DNA of 10,004 bases from Theodoxus fluviatilis (Eukaryota > Mollusca > Gastropoda > Cycloneritida > Neritidae). The translations under genes were made by a program, and so were the position numbers. Location of the stretch: positions 27,501 to 37,504 of the forward strand of contig JAWQFJ010020653.1 in NCBI GenBank assembly GCA_034096865.1. The letters run 5' to 3'. The notes beneath the pieces were generated by a model that ran no database searches, was not told the DNA's origin, and was given only the letters and a program-made list of their open reading frames with translations. Positions 1-8,420 of this stretch are shown one piece after another; the first letter of the stretch is position 1, and each line of letters opens with the position of its first letter.

Positions 1-214
1 TTTTTCGAAATGAAACGGGTCGTAATTGTTAGCGTATCAACAAAGCAGAGACAACTATAGTGCTGGCAAACAGAAATTAGTGAAGTAAAGAAAGCAAAGC
101 TGCAGAGATATGGCAACACAACCCACAAAAAACAGGTAAAGTGAACTCTTTTTTGTGTAAAAAACAAAAACAAAAATGTGGATAGCTATTATTATGGGCG
201 AAGAACAGTGGTGA

Positions 215-460
215 CGTCATTTTTTAAAACCAAAATGTCGAACCTGCAGAGCGAAAGATAAGATATTACACTCCTATGTTGCTCGCCAGCAAAAGCTGAG
301 AGTGTGCAAAGACTGCATTGGTTGTGCCTGCCAAAACGTCATAGGCGCACATGATTTGCAGGCCTGGGACAAGCAAGCAAAGGGATCTGCGAAATTCGTG
401 TCTGTTTTCCCAAGACAGGTGACACTCTTAAGAAACGAAAAACGGCAATTTTGTTACTAA
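215..460 (+). other. Unrecognised cysteine-rich open stretch, no start codon
   Basis: This is an open frame of 81 codons lying between TGA at 212-214 and TAA at 458-460, with no ATG near its beginning. The translation has a cysteine cluster: C-x2-C near the start (KCRTCRAKD), then about 20 residues later C-x2-C-x2-C-x-C (VCKDCIGCAC), followed by a mixed charged and hydrophobic tail. Paired cysteines of this kind suggest a zinc-binding fold, but I do not recognise the family. It could be a remnant of a transposon or host exon, or chance. A possible splice donor, CAG followed by GTGACA, lies near 417-423. Confidence that it is coding is low. Confidence 0.2.
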
Positions 461-1417
461 TATGATAACGAATGGTGTAAGTAGACATTTGTTTACATTG
501 ACACATCATACCTGGTAGTGTTTGTTCATGACATTTGGTTAATTCAAATTGTTATTTAGTTTACTTTTTTATATAGACAACGTTGAACAGTCAATTTTCT
601 CATAAACTACTGTTTTTAAACAATGTTACTACGATCATACAGTTTCCGAATAAATATATATTGCACATTAAATCCAATGCATAAATTAGGAGGAAAATAA
701 TGTTATTTTTATAAATGAAACGAAGGTAAAAATCAACAAAACGAATATTTCAATTGATGCCTATTTTTTTAAAAAAATCATCTTACACACGAAAAAACCC
801 TCAAAATATCACGACAATCGTGCATTGTGCTGTATCTCATCTGGCATCGACATTTCTTTCCTTTTCTACAAACACGGACGAATATTTACAAACAAATATA
901 TTAATGACATCAACACAGCATTTCCGAACTGAATAAAATCATAACAAAATGTTTCTCAAATAAATGCGTATTTAGAGAATTGGATCAAACAAGTATGCCT
1001 TCGACAATAAATCATTTCATATAAATTAACATAAAACGAAAATTATATTCATTTCATCCTGTTGGTATCATTCACGTCAATTTCGTGCTGAAAACGGCCA
1101 TCTTCACGACACAGATCATCCTCCAAAACGGTTAAAGAAAGACAACTTAAAGGGTCATTCCTTCATCACGCCATTATACTTACGCAGAACTTTGGTTCGC
1201 GGATTTTACATGACTGCGGCAAAACAACGCACACTCAACGTCAGCCACATCAGATCACAGTCTTCCTTTCGATGTTAAAAGTATGCGACACACAGGCTGC
1301 TTCTTTCTTTATACCAACTTGCTACAAGCATGCTACATCAACATGTGAAAGCACAACATGTTCACTGAAAAACATAATGCAGGTGTGATGGGTGTGTGAA
1401 TAAAAAGCTTTGTTTGA
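461..1417. other. AT-rich stretch without recognisable genes
   Basis: About 950 bases of AT-rich sequence. Short open frames such as the one at 754-936 have low-complexity, AT-driven translations and no recognisable motif. Several AATAAA strings occur, as expected by chance at this base composition. I see no exon, RNA gene or repeat boundary here. Confidence 0.5.
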
Positions 1418-1622
1418 ATGGTATGTATGGTATGGTAGGGCAGGGCAGGGCAGAGCAGGGCAGGGTTGATGTGGTGTGGTGTGGTGAGTGGTGTGGTGTG
1501 GTGTGGTGTGGTGTGGTGTGGTGTGGTGTGGTGTGGTGTGGTGTGGTGTGGTGTGGTGTGGTGTGGTGTGGTGTGGTGTGGTGTGGTGTGGTGTGGTGTG
1601 GTGTGGTGTGGTGTGGTGTGGT
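1418..1622. repeat. Compound pentanucleotide microsatellite
   Basis: Three pentamer arrays follow one another on the plus strand. First is an imperfect GGTAT-like run (about 1418-1437). Next is a GGGCA run (about 1438-1465). Last is a long TGTGG run (about 1470-1622), which is perfect for about 26 units from 1491 after one interruption (GTGAG) near 1484-1489. The period of 5 gives a 15-base translation cycle with no stop codon on either strand. This explains the long open frames here (repeated HHTTP or VWCGV); none of these is a gene. Confidence 0.97.
1438..1465 (+). other. G-quadruplex motif within the GGGCA array
   Basis: Five GGG runs lie at 1438-1440, 1443-1445, 1448-1450, 1458-1460 and 1463-1465, separated by loops of 2, 2, 7 and 2 bases. 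This fits the usual three-tetrad G-quadruplex pattern. The adjoining TGTGG array adds GG pairs every 5 bases and could form two-tetrad structures. Folding is inferred from pattern only. Confidence 0.6.
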
Positions 1623-2285
1623 ACGGAAAGTAGAGCCTTCGCCTCGAGTGCGGTGCTGAAAATCATGACAGGAGGACACTAACAAGAAAACAATAGTAAG
1701 GCGGTTAAGCACACTGGAGACATCCGAACTGTTTAATCACTGCACTCATAGGAAAGACCCATCAACCATATGGTGAGAAGTTTTGGCGAACAAAGATCGT
1801 GGAGATAATAACGACTGTGAGGTCACACTGCTTCATGCATACCGTGACTCATGCGACAATAGCTTATACAACAGTAACTAGACTTCCACCAACATCTTTA
1901 CAATGAGTAGGAAAACACTCCGTGAGTGTTACTGACCCATTCCTCCAGAGATGAAAACAGAGCAAAATGTGAAAATCAGTCAGTCTTTGCATAGTAACAA
2001 CTCACTTTTCGGCGTTTTAACGGCCTGTCACAGAACTGGAGAGATTATAAAAGTTAAAATGGCAAATTAAAAATTGAAAATCAGCACTGCAAAAGTAGGG
2101 ACTGTGAGAGTCAAATAAACAAATTTTGCAATGATTAAGCAAACCTGGTGAAAGAAGGCTCAAAGCATTTTGAAGAAACTGATGCTTTGTGATGACGATT
2201 AGGCCTACATCACTTCCTCTCTGTCGGCTGTCTTCCTCTGTCTGCCTCTCGATCACTGTATCTTCTGATGTACTGCTTCTGTTGA
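1623..2285. other. Unassigned non-coding stretch
   Basis: No convincing exon, RNA gene or mobile-element coding was seen on either strand. The minus-strand open frame at 2017-2256 has no recognisable motif. Confidence 0.45.
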
Positions 2286-2297
2286 TCTCTCTCTCTC

Positions 2298-2339
<42 letters not shown>
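2286..2339. repeat. (CT)n dinucleotide microsatellite
   Basis: A run of CT/TC dinucleotides about 54 bases long, interrupted near 2300-2307 by two GTCT units. It is preceded by a looser pyrimidine-rich stretch (about 2214-2285). The serine/leucine-rich open frame over it is a repeat artefact. Confidence 0.95.
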
Positions 2340-2342
<3 letters not shown>

Positions 2343-2861
2343 TATTCAATCTATATGCTTGTCCGTTCTTCCATAGACCGATAATTAGTGCGATCTAAAT
2401 CCAGCAGCTCAATGTTACTTCAGCAAGTTCCTGTAATCAAATTAAGCAGGCAAAATAATGTTAATAAGCACAAGCAAATAAATCCAGAGATATGCAATGA
2501 GATCACCTGAGCGTCGCCACTTTTTCTAGCATGCGAGTAAGTTTTACAAGACACTTTAACTACAGCGGTTACCAAAGGACAAGAAGCTGTTCAATATGTC
2601 GTTTGTTTTATACTTCTTGCAATCTGATCATCACCAGAAAGGACCGGAAAACAATTCTCAGATGCGACTACAATCGCTTAATACCATACAATGAGTATTT
2701 GAAGGATCAGATTCCTATCGCCATCGAGGGTAGAAGTACCGAAATGAATTCTTCAAACCAAGACAGTGGTGCATTCGACAGCAAAGATCGAGCGTTTCAA
2801 TATGCAAGATACTACAAGGTCTACTCAAAGCCGAACTAAATAGAGAAATGGCAGTACTCAC
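2340..2861. other. Likely PLC intron downstream of the EF-hand exon
   Basis: On the minus strand this follows the donor at 2861 (GTGAGT), so it should be the beginning of the next intron of the PLC gene. No further EF-hand or catalytic X-domain exon was found between here and position 1. A plus-strand open frame at 2531-2839 (102 codons) has no recognisable domain and is probably chance. Confidence 0.4.
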
Positions 2862-2991
2862 ATCGAACATTTGTTTAACGTATTTCCTCTTGATGTCTGC
2901 GTTGAGGGTCTTGAGCAGCTTCATGATCTCATCAAAGTCCAGACTGCCATCCTCGTTGCGGTCCGCCAGGTTGAACGCATCTTGAATCCAC
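2862..2991 (-). CDS. PLC exon: EF-hand segment (partial gene)
   Basis: This is an internal exon of a phosphoinositide-specific phospholipase C, a cytosolic or membrane-associated enzyme that cleaves PIP2 into IP3 and diacylglycerol. It is 130 nt long: one base completing a split Lys codon, then 43 codons starting WIQDAFNLAD. Codons 10-21 (2963 to 2928) form a canonical 12-residue EF loop, DRNEDGSLDFDE, with D1, N3, D5, G6, L8 and E12 all present, so calcium binding is plausible. The following segment (KLLKTLNADI, then KYVKQMFD) matches the spacing of the first EF-hand pair in PLC-delta and PLC-eta. The 3' end is a strong U2-type donor (GAT then GTGAGT, intron starting at 2861), leaving the frame in phase 0. 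The 5' edge is set by the AT-AC acceptor described separately. Which PLC class it is remains uncertain; delta- or eta-like is my best reading. Confidence 0.8.
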
Positions 2992-2999
2992 GTGACCGA

Positions 3000-3008
3000 G
3001 TTAAGGAA
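3000..3008 (-). other. U12 branch-site motif TTCCTTAAC
   Basis: The minus-strand bases 3008 to 3000 read TTCCTTAAC, the consensus that pairs with U12 snRNA. It lies about nine bases upstream of the predicted AC acceptor, close to the short branch-to-acceptor spacing expected of U12 introns. Confidence 0.8.
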
Positions 3009-3198
3009 AAGTCCTCTGTGCGCGTAATTGCAAGCAAGAATGTGCAGACATGGATACACATGCATGTACGTACGCAAACTCGCATACAGAAGCATATATC
3101 CATACAAACTTATACAGATTCACAACCAGAAAGTCTAAACCTTAAATACACTCGAGCACACATACTACAGACTGATATCTCTATATATACACAAGCGT

Positions 3199-3209
3199 GC
3201 GTGCACACG

Positions 3210-3285
<76 letters not shown>

Positions 3286-3395
3286 ACCAGGCATGCAAAC
3301 ACGCACGCACGCACGTAGGCACACACGCACGCACCCACACGCACGCACGCACACACACACACACGCACACACATTAACACACACACACAAACACA
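3199..3395. repeat. (AC)n-(AT)25-(GCAC/AC)n microsatellite inside the PLC intron
   Basis: An AC run (about 3209-3232) is followed directly by 25 AT units (3233-3282). After a 16-base spacer comes a mixed GCAC, CACA and ACGC tract (about 3299-3395). Alternating purine-pyrimidine sequence can adopt Z-DNA and the AT block is self-complementary. All open frames here (YIYIYI, THTHTH, CVCVCV) are repeat artefacts. Confidence 0.96.
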
Positions 3396-3509
3396 AGCAC
3401 TCCTAAATTGAGTTTAATCACATGAAATGGCGTATCATTGAGATGCACGTTGGCTGGGTTCTACAGCCATTCGAATCAAGGTGGACACTGGTACTAGAAT
3501 CAAGGATAT

Positions 3510-3661
3510 TTGTCTGTCTCCTTGTCCTGTTCAGCCAGCTTGTCCACCTGCACGGCGTAGCGAAGACCTCGAAGCCAGTTGTCCCTTACTTCCTTGCGCA
3601 TGGCCATTAAGTAGAGCACGCTGTGCGAGGCACCCAATACCACGGAGAAACACAGGCTGCG
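3510..3661 (-). CDS. PLC exon: C-terminal half of PH domain (partial gene)
   Basis: This 152-nt exon reads 50 codons plus two bases. It opens RSLCFSVVLGASHSVLYLMA, followed by KEVRDNWLRGLRYAV and DKLAEQDKETD. This is the last beta strands and C-terminal helix of a PLC PH domain, including the invariant PH Trp (codon 29) in the EVRDNW segment. PH domains of this class bind phosphoinositides and tether the enzyme to the plasma membrane. The 5' edge is a clear U2 acceptor, with a TTTTTATCCCCACAG tract ending at 3662. The 3' edge at 3510 meets the ATATCCTT donor. Joined to the next exon it gives a continuous PH-to-EF-hand linker. The N-terminal part of the PH domain must lie in exons further upstream on the minus strand; none was found up to 10004. 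Confidence 0.8.
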
Positions 3662-4143
3662 CTGTGGGGATAAAAACCAACATGTCCGCCGTCAGTAAAG
3701 ATGATCCACAGGTAGCTTGTCTAGGAGTGAAGGCGCAAATTACTGCTAGCGCAGAAATGATTAAGATGATGACATTGTCGTAATGCAAAGTTGTCTTGAT
3801 TCTTCCGTGAAGTAGGAATCTACATCGTGATTATCTGACGTACCAAAACGTTTTTGAGCCATCTTGATGGTATACTCAACATTCACTAAAAAAGAAACGG
3901 AAAATTATAAAATATGACGTAGTCTTCATCTCCACATCCTTCATTTTTAATAATAAATAAAAACAAGTGAACATATTACGCAGATGTAAAAATCTATTAT
4001 TGAATTTGACAATGCTCACTACAAGAACACATGTATATGTAAAATAATTTCATGCAGATTAAAACAACAACAAAAAATAGTTATCGAGCGTGCTGTGAGA
4101 CGTAGTAGGCATGTGTGCATGGATGAGTCAGTGTGCATTTCCA

Positions 4144-4146
<3 letters not shown>
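3662..4146 (-). other. Intron sequence upstream of the PLC PH exon
   Basis: The minus-strand acceptor ends at 3662, so this stretch is the 3' part of the preceding intron. It is AT-rich from about 3830 on, and I see no exon or element coding in it. The open frames at 3481-3783 (+) and 3531-3788 (-) are shadows of the PH exon in other frames. Confidence 0.5.
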
Positions 4147-4209
<63 letters not shown>

Positions 4210-4238
4210 CTAGAGAGAGAGAGAGAGAGAGAGAGAGA
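4147..4238. repeat. (GT)31 followed by (AG)13 microsatellite at a LINE 3' end
   Basis: GT units run from 4147 to 4208, then TCT, then AG units from about 4212 to 4238. On the minus strand the order is LINE 3' end, (TC)n, then (AC)n, so the array forms the tail of the truncated LINE or its insertion site. Confidence 0.95.
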
Positions 4239-4760
4239 CTCAGACTTCAAACTTCACTTTATTTCGGCCGTTCAGTTCAGTTCAGTCTCTTAACCCTGAG
4301 ATGTGTTGTTGAGGCACCACTGATGACTTTCGGACAATCTTCCTCCATCGATCTCTATCCTCTGTGGCTCGCTGTGAGTCAGCAAAGGTCTAGCCTGTCC
4401 ACTCTTTGATGTCTTCCCACCTCTTTCTCTGCCTGCCTCTCCTCCCACCTGGTACGGTACCTTGCAGGATGGTCTTGGCCAGCCCACTGCCTCTTGACAC
4501 GTGACCGTATCACTTCAGCTTTCTGCTTTTCACGATTGAGAGCAGGTCTTCGTACTGTCCAAATGCTCTCCTGACCCTGTTGCTGGCTTCCTCATTCGTG
4601 ACATGGTCTTTATATGAGATGTTCAGAATCTTGCGATAGCATCTCATTTCCATGGCTTGTATCCGCCTCTGTAGTTCCGATGTCTGTCCAGGACTCGCAT
4701 GCATACAAGAATACGGAGATGGCCAGGGTGCGCGTGAGTTTGATTTCGGCTGACGACCCA
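4239..4760 (-). mobile_element. 5'-truncated LINE fragment (second family)
   Basis: This is the 3' end of a non-LTR retrotransposon of the type often annotated as endonuclease-reverse transcriptase in invertebrate genomes (RTE-like by memory). It includes the last 160 or so codons of the ORF, a very short 3' UTR with three CTGAA units right after the stop (about 4270-4284) and an AATAAA signal (minus strand, 4263 to 4258). The TC/AC microsatellite follows. Recognisable coding stops at about 4760, which fits 5' truncation during reverse transcription, or an interruption by the neighbouring LINE. Confidence 0.8.
4282..4760 (-). pseudogene. Reverse-transcriptase C-terminus of truncated LINE, broken
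   Basis: In order the frame reads AEIKLTRTLAISVFLYACES, then ELQRRIQAMEMRCYRKILN, ISYKDHVTNEE, YGHVSRGSGLAKTILQG, GGRRGRQRKRWEDIKEW, and a KSSVVPQQHISGLRD terminus before TGA at 4282-4284. This is the region after the RT palm and is characteristic of the family's C-terminus. Lesions: a frameshift at about 4684, where TGG ACA G ACA appears to lack two bases; TGA at 4510-4512 where the family has Trp; and TAG at 4390-4392. Apart from these the frame is kept through 4282, so the decay is mostly point mutation. No RT catalytic residues lie in the remaining part. Confidence 0.85.
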
Positions 4761-5028
4761 TCAAAAGAATATACGTTACATGAGTAATGGTTCAATAAAC
4801 ACGTGTTAAAAGGGTAGCAATATACATTAGTAGGCTGACACATGCAATACAAGCGATTATATTGCATATTGAACAGGGACAAAAATTGTTAAGGTTTTTT
4901 GTATTTGTTTGTGCTATATTGAATTAGTGCTTGTATACACATCTTTCCAGGTAATATCTATACAAATGTATACATTTTACACAACTTTCAGACAATGTTA
5001 TATACAGACATGAAGCAGAAATTTAGTG
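4761..5028 (-). other. Probable 3' UTR of the large LINE
   Basis: This AT-rich stretch follows the ORF2 stop at 5029-5031 on the minus strand. It carries no long poly(A) tail or clear simple repeat, so the exact 3' end of the element cannot be placed. The junction with the truncated LINE lies near 4760. The open frame spanning 4610-4882 is partly the truncated LINE's coding and partly this region. Confidence 0.45.
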
Positions 5029-6169
5029 TTACATATTTGCCAAGTCTAGAATTTCCTCAACCTTTTGGCTTCATAGTTTGAGAGCATAAAATATATACAT
5101 TGCAACATCTCTCGTTTTTGTGGTATCATTACTTTTGAGAAGAGTTTCCAGCTTTATATATGTACTCCCATTTGTGTGTTTTTCGATTCTTTCTTTCTTT
5201 CTTTCGAAGATCATTGTAGTTATTGCAATGGAACATGAAATGTTCTTCATTTTATACTTCATTATTACATAATGGACAAAGGTTATTAAAATTATCATCT
5301 GCCCGATATCGCTTATTTATTTTTAAGTCACACAGTCCTAATCAGAATCTAATGAAGACATCTCTGAACTTTTTGATAGCGATATCATTTAAATAACGTT
5401 CACATTCTAGTCTACTTTTGTACATCCTGTACATCAGGAATCGTTCGCTACTGTTCAACGTGGAAAATTAATCCTGGTAAAAGCAATCTCTTAGTCTTTG
5501 TCGAAGAGTTTTCAGGAAGACCTTCTCACTTGCAGTGCCACCATTTACCCAAATAAATGCAAAGCCAGTTTTCGACAGAAGCTCCATCACATGATTTGAC
5601 CATTTTTGTCTGCATGTTGCAGAAGTCATCATGAGATAATGCTTGCTTTGGTAGCCTGTCTACTGGCATCTTGCATAATCTTAACCAGTATTTTACAGTT
5701 CTAATGGCATAGGGTTTCGAGATCTTGCGTCTACATTCAGGAATCGCTTACAGGCAAACATGTGTGCTTTTTCTACTCTATCATGGCTCTTGAACCCCCA
5801 GATTTCTGAACCGTAAAGTAAGGACGATAGTATCTGAGCATCAAGTAGTTAATTAAAGAATACATATGTGTTCAGGCTATGAATACGCCACATAGTTTTC
5901 AATAAGTGTATAGTTTTCTTCTTAGCTTTGACAGCCTGGCTTTCGAGAGCTGTTTTAATGAACGGTCTTGTGGTGAAGACAAATCCCAAATATGTGTAAG
6001 AATTAACCACCTCCAGTACTCTATTGCTAAGCCTCCACCTTTCACCTTTTGCCAGATGACCTCCTCGCCGAAAAACCATTACCTTGGTTTTGTCTATGTT
6101 AATTGTTAAGCCAAGTACTCTGGACACCTCCTGTAGATTGTTAATTTGGCACTGTAGTCCGGATGGAGT

Positions 6170-7030
6170 GGTTGACTAGAGCACTATGTCATTAGCAAAC
6201 AGAAGGGAGTAGATCTCTGGCCCACCAGGTAACATCTGTATCCCATGTTTTCCGTGTTCGCGTACATAATCAGCCACTTTCGAGATGTACAGTGAACATA
6301 TTATTATCGCGCTCTCAGTTGCGTCTTGCTTTACGCCGACTTGATATTCAAATAACTCTGATAACATCAAGCCCCTCCTGACACATGCTTGTACGTTTGC
6401 ATACATGGCTTTGATCATGTTAATGAATTTGGTCGATACTTCTACTTCCTCAAGGATCTGCCAAAGTAGCGTATGATTTACAGAGTTAAATGCTTTTCTG
6501 TAGTCAACAAAAACAGAATAAAGCTTTCCTCTCCCACCACCATAAACATGTTTGACCGCTATGGAATAAAGTGTAAAAATGCGATCTATTGTTGAGTGGT
6601 CCCATCGGAATCCCGCTTGTTCTGTACCAAATGTATTGCTCCATTCTGCCCATTTCTGAAGACGCCTGGTTGAAATTGAGGAAAATATTTTACTCGTTGT
6701 TCAAAGTAATGATATACCTCTGTAGTTTTTGAGGTCTAGATTATCCCCTGCTTTGAAGATAGGTATCAACATGGTTTGGCTCCAGCTTTTGAGAAAATAC
6801 TGTTTCTCATACATAGAACGGAATAGTTTAAAGAGGAAGGGTAGCATATGACTGCAAGCTATTTTGAGGTAGTCTCCAGGTATTTCATCTAACCCTGGTG
6901 CCTTTTTGGTACTGAGATTTCTTATTCCAAGAGAAACCTCTTCTCTTGTAATTTCGGCATCAAATTTCTCAATGACTATTTTATTATTTTGTGTTATATC
7001 AGGGGACGTCACCATAGTAGGTTTTGTCAC
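6170..7030 (-). other. Reverse transcriptase palm of LINE ORF2
   Basis: One frame runs through the palm with stops at 6701-6703 and 6176-6178. Motif A keeps its metal-binding Asp (codon 6503-6505, in FVDY). A second, normally conserved Asp of that motif is Asn (6485-6487). Motif C, usually FADD, reads FAND, with AAT at 6191-6193 replacing the first Asp of the pair. Motif B has Asp in place of the usual Gly (GVKQD). These changes would remove activity even without the stops. Confidence 0.85.
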
Positions 7031-7587
7031 TTGTTAAAATAGGTTTTGGCAGTAGTTCCTCCAAGTTTCTAGTGCAATTGCAGGCTGCGGTTCTCTCTTG
7101 AAGGTAAGCTGGTGAATTGTTAACCAGAACGAATGAGAGTTGTTTTTGTTTTTGATTAGAGACTGATTTGTTCTTAATTGAAATTCTTTTTTCTTTTCTC
7201 GAATGGTCGTTTTGTATTTATTTCTGAGATGAATATACCTATCTCTGTCCGTTTTAATCATTGAATTTCTGTACATGTATAGAGCTCTTTTGGCTGCCAT
7301 CTTTGCTTCTTTGCAGTCTATGTCATACCATTTGGCACCAGGCTGAATATTAGAGGAATTTGATTTTATGGTGCGCCGCATGCATTCTGCCTTTGATACC
7401 ATTTCTTGTGTAACAACTTGCACAGCTAATTCTATATCGGTATCTATGGTATCACAAACTGTTTTTATCTTAAGCTGAAATTCTGGTGTATTTAGTTCGC
7501 TTATGAGCTCTTGAACTTTGTCCTCATCCCAAATGATTCTGGTTGTTGTTTCTGGATAGACATGTTTAGGTCATTTTGCTATGTATC

Positions 7588-8420
7588 TTACATAATTTCT
7601 ATAGGCATGTGATCGGAGATAATTTGGCTGCCTACTTTAAAAGAAACCTCGGGGTGAAATCTGTCTAGACATACCAGGCAGTAATCAATAACGCTTTCCC
7701 CATGCTGTGACAGATAGGTAAACTTTCCCTCTTTGTCACTCGTTACGCTTCCATTTAAAATGAACAGATTAAACATTTTACACAGATTAATAAGGATTTC
7801 ACCGAATTTGTTTTTTTGTTTTATCTTGGAAGCGTCGGTATATGCTTTTATGGATACTTTGGTTAAGATGCATATTTACTTTTAAAACAGTTTCCGTTTC
7901 ATCATCTTCACCATCATCTCTATTTACATTCCAGTTTCCTGTCCTGGTATTGAGGTCACCGCAAATTAATATGTCAGCATTTGGATGCATTTCTTGTATA
8001 CGTAAAAGTTCATCTTCCAACACTATAATATTGCACTTTATGTTTTTTCCAATGTAATAGGGAGAGTCTATTGGGGGTATGTACATGCAGAACAAGATAA
8101 GATCTTTTTGTTCATAGTTTAGATATATAAGAATTGCCAAATTATCTATTTCCCTTTGGATTTGTGAAACTATATGACGTGTTATTTTTTACTGCTACCA
8201 GTATGCCTCCAGACCTTCTACCATGATGTGATAATTTCATAGCTGGGACATGAAAAACCAGATGCTGATTAAAGTGAGCGTAAAGATCAAAATTATCTGC
8301 AGTAAATGTCTCTATCAGACAGCATACATCAAAAGGTAAAATATATTGCAGGAATTCTGGTTCACTCAGTCTGGAGACGAAACCTTCTATGTTCCAGCAC
8401 ACAATGCGAAAGTTTTTTTT
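7588..8420 (-). other. APE-type endonuclease domain of LINE ORF2
   Basis: This domain nicks target DNA to prime reverse transcription. It is read in three frame segments: to about 8142, 8140 to 7799, and about 7830 to 7588. Visible active-site motifs in order are NIEGF (Asn), IETF (Glu), YIPP (Tyr), GDLNTR (Asp, Asn) and SDH (Asp, His). The residues are intact although the frame is not, so this is still a clear family signature. Confidence 0.85.

Larger units (their letters stand above)
2992..3509 (-). other. Predicted U12-type AT-AC intron
   Basis: A 518-base intron between the PH and EF-hand exons. The donor is ATATCCTT (3509 to 3502), the branch site TTCCTTAAC (3008 to 3000) and the terminal dinucleotide AC (2993-2992), nine bases past the branch A at 3001. 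These match the minor-spliceosome consensus and there is no long polypyrimidine tract next to the acceptor. Splicing gives GAC AA|G TGG, an in-frame Asp-Lys-Trp junction. The nearby GT-AG alternatives (donor CAG|GTGGAC at 3548; acceptors CACAG, AGAG or TTCAAG) all break the frame. The intron body is dominated by AC and AT microsatellites. Confidence 0.82.

Noticed and set aside
190..246. tRNA-like B box (GGTTCGA on the minus strand, 244 to 238) and a weak A-box-like TGGCGAGC upstream, suggesting a tRNA-derived SINE
   Set aside because: Only part of the B box matches, the A box is poor, and no tail or target-site duplication is visible.
1491..1622. CRISPR-like regular repeat
   Set aside because: A uniform 5-base unit with no spacers in animal-type DNA; it is a microsatellite.
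1322..1712. Long open frames encoding repeated HHTTP or VWCGV on both strands
   Set aside because: They are translations of the TGTGG pentamer array, which has no stop codon in any frame.
2531..2839. Plus-strand ORF of 102 codons
   Set aside because: No recognisable domain, AT-rich codon content, and it lies in the presumed PLC intron on the opposite strand. It is probably chance.
2715..3107. Single 130-codon minus-strand ORF including the EF-hand as an intronless gene
   Set aside because: Only codons 2991 to 2862 resemble PLC. The upstream part is U12 intron (including its branch site and microsatellite edge), and the downstream part follows a strong GTGAGT donor.
3110..3406. Open frames rich in HT, CV and IY repeats
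   Set aside because: Artefacts of the AC/AT microsatellite.
3540..3556. GT donor CAG|GTGGAC inside the PH exon
   Set aside because: Using it would remove conserved linker coding (DKLAEQ) and does not match the phase of any nearby AG acceptor of the EF-hand exon.
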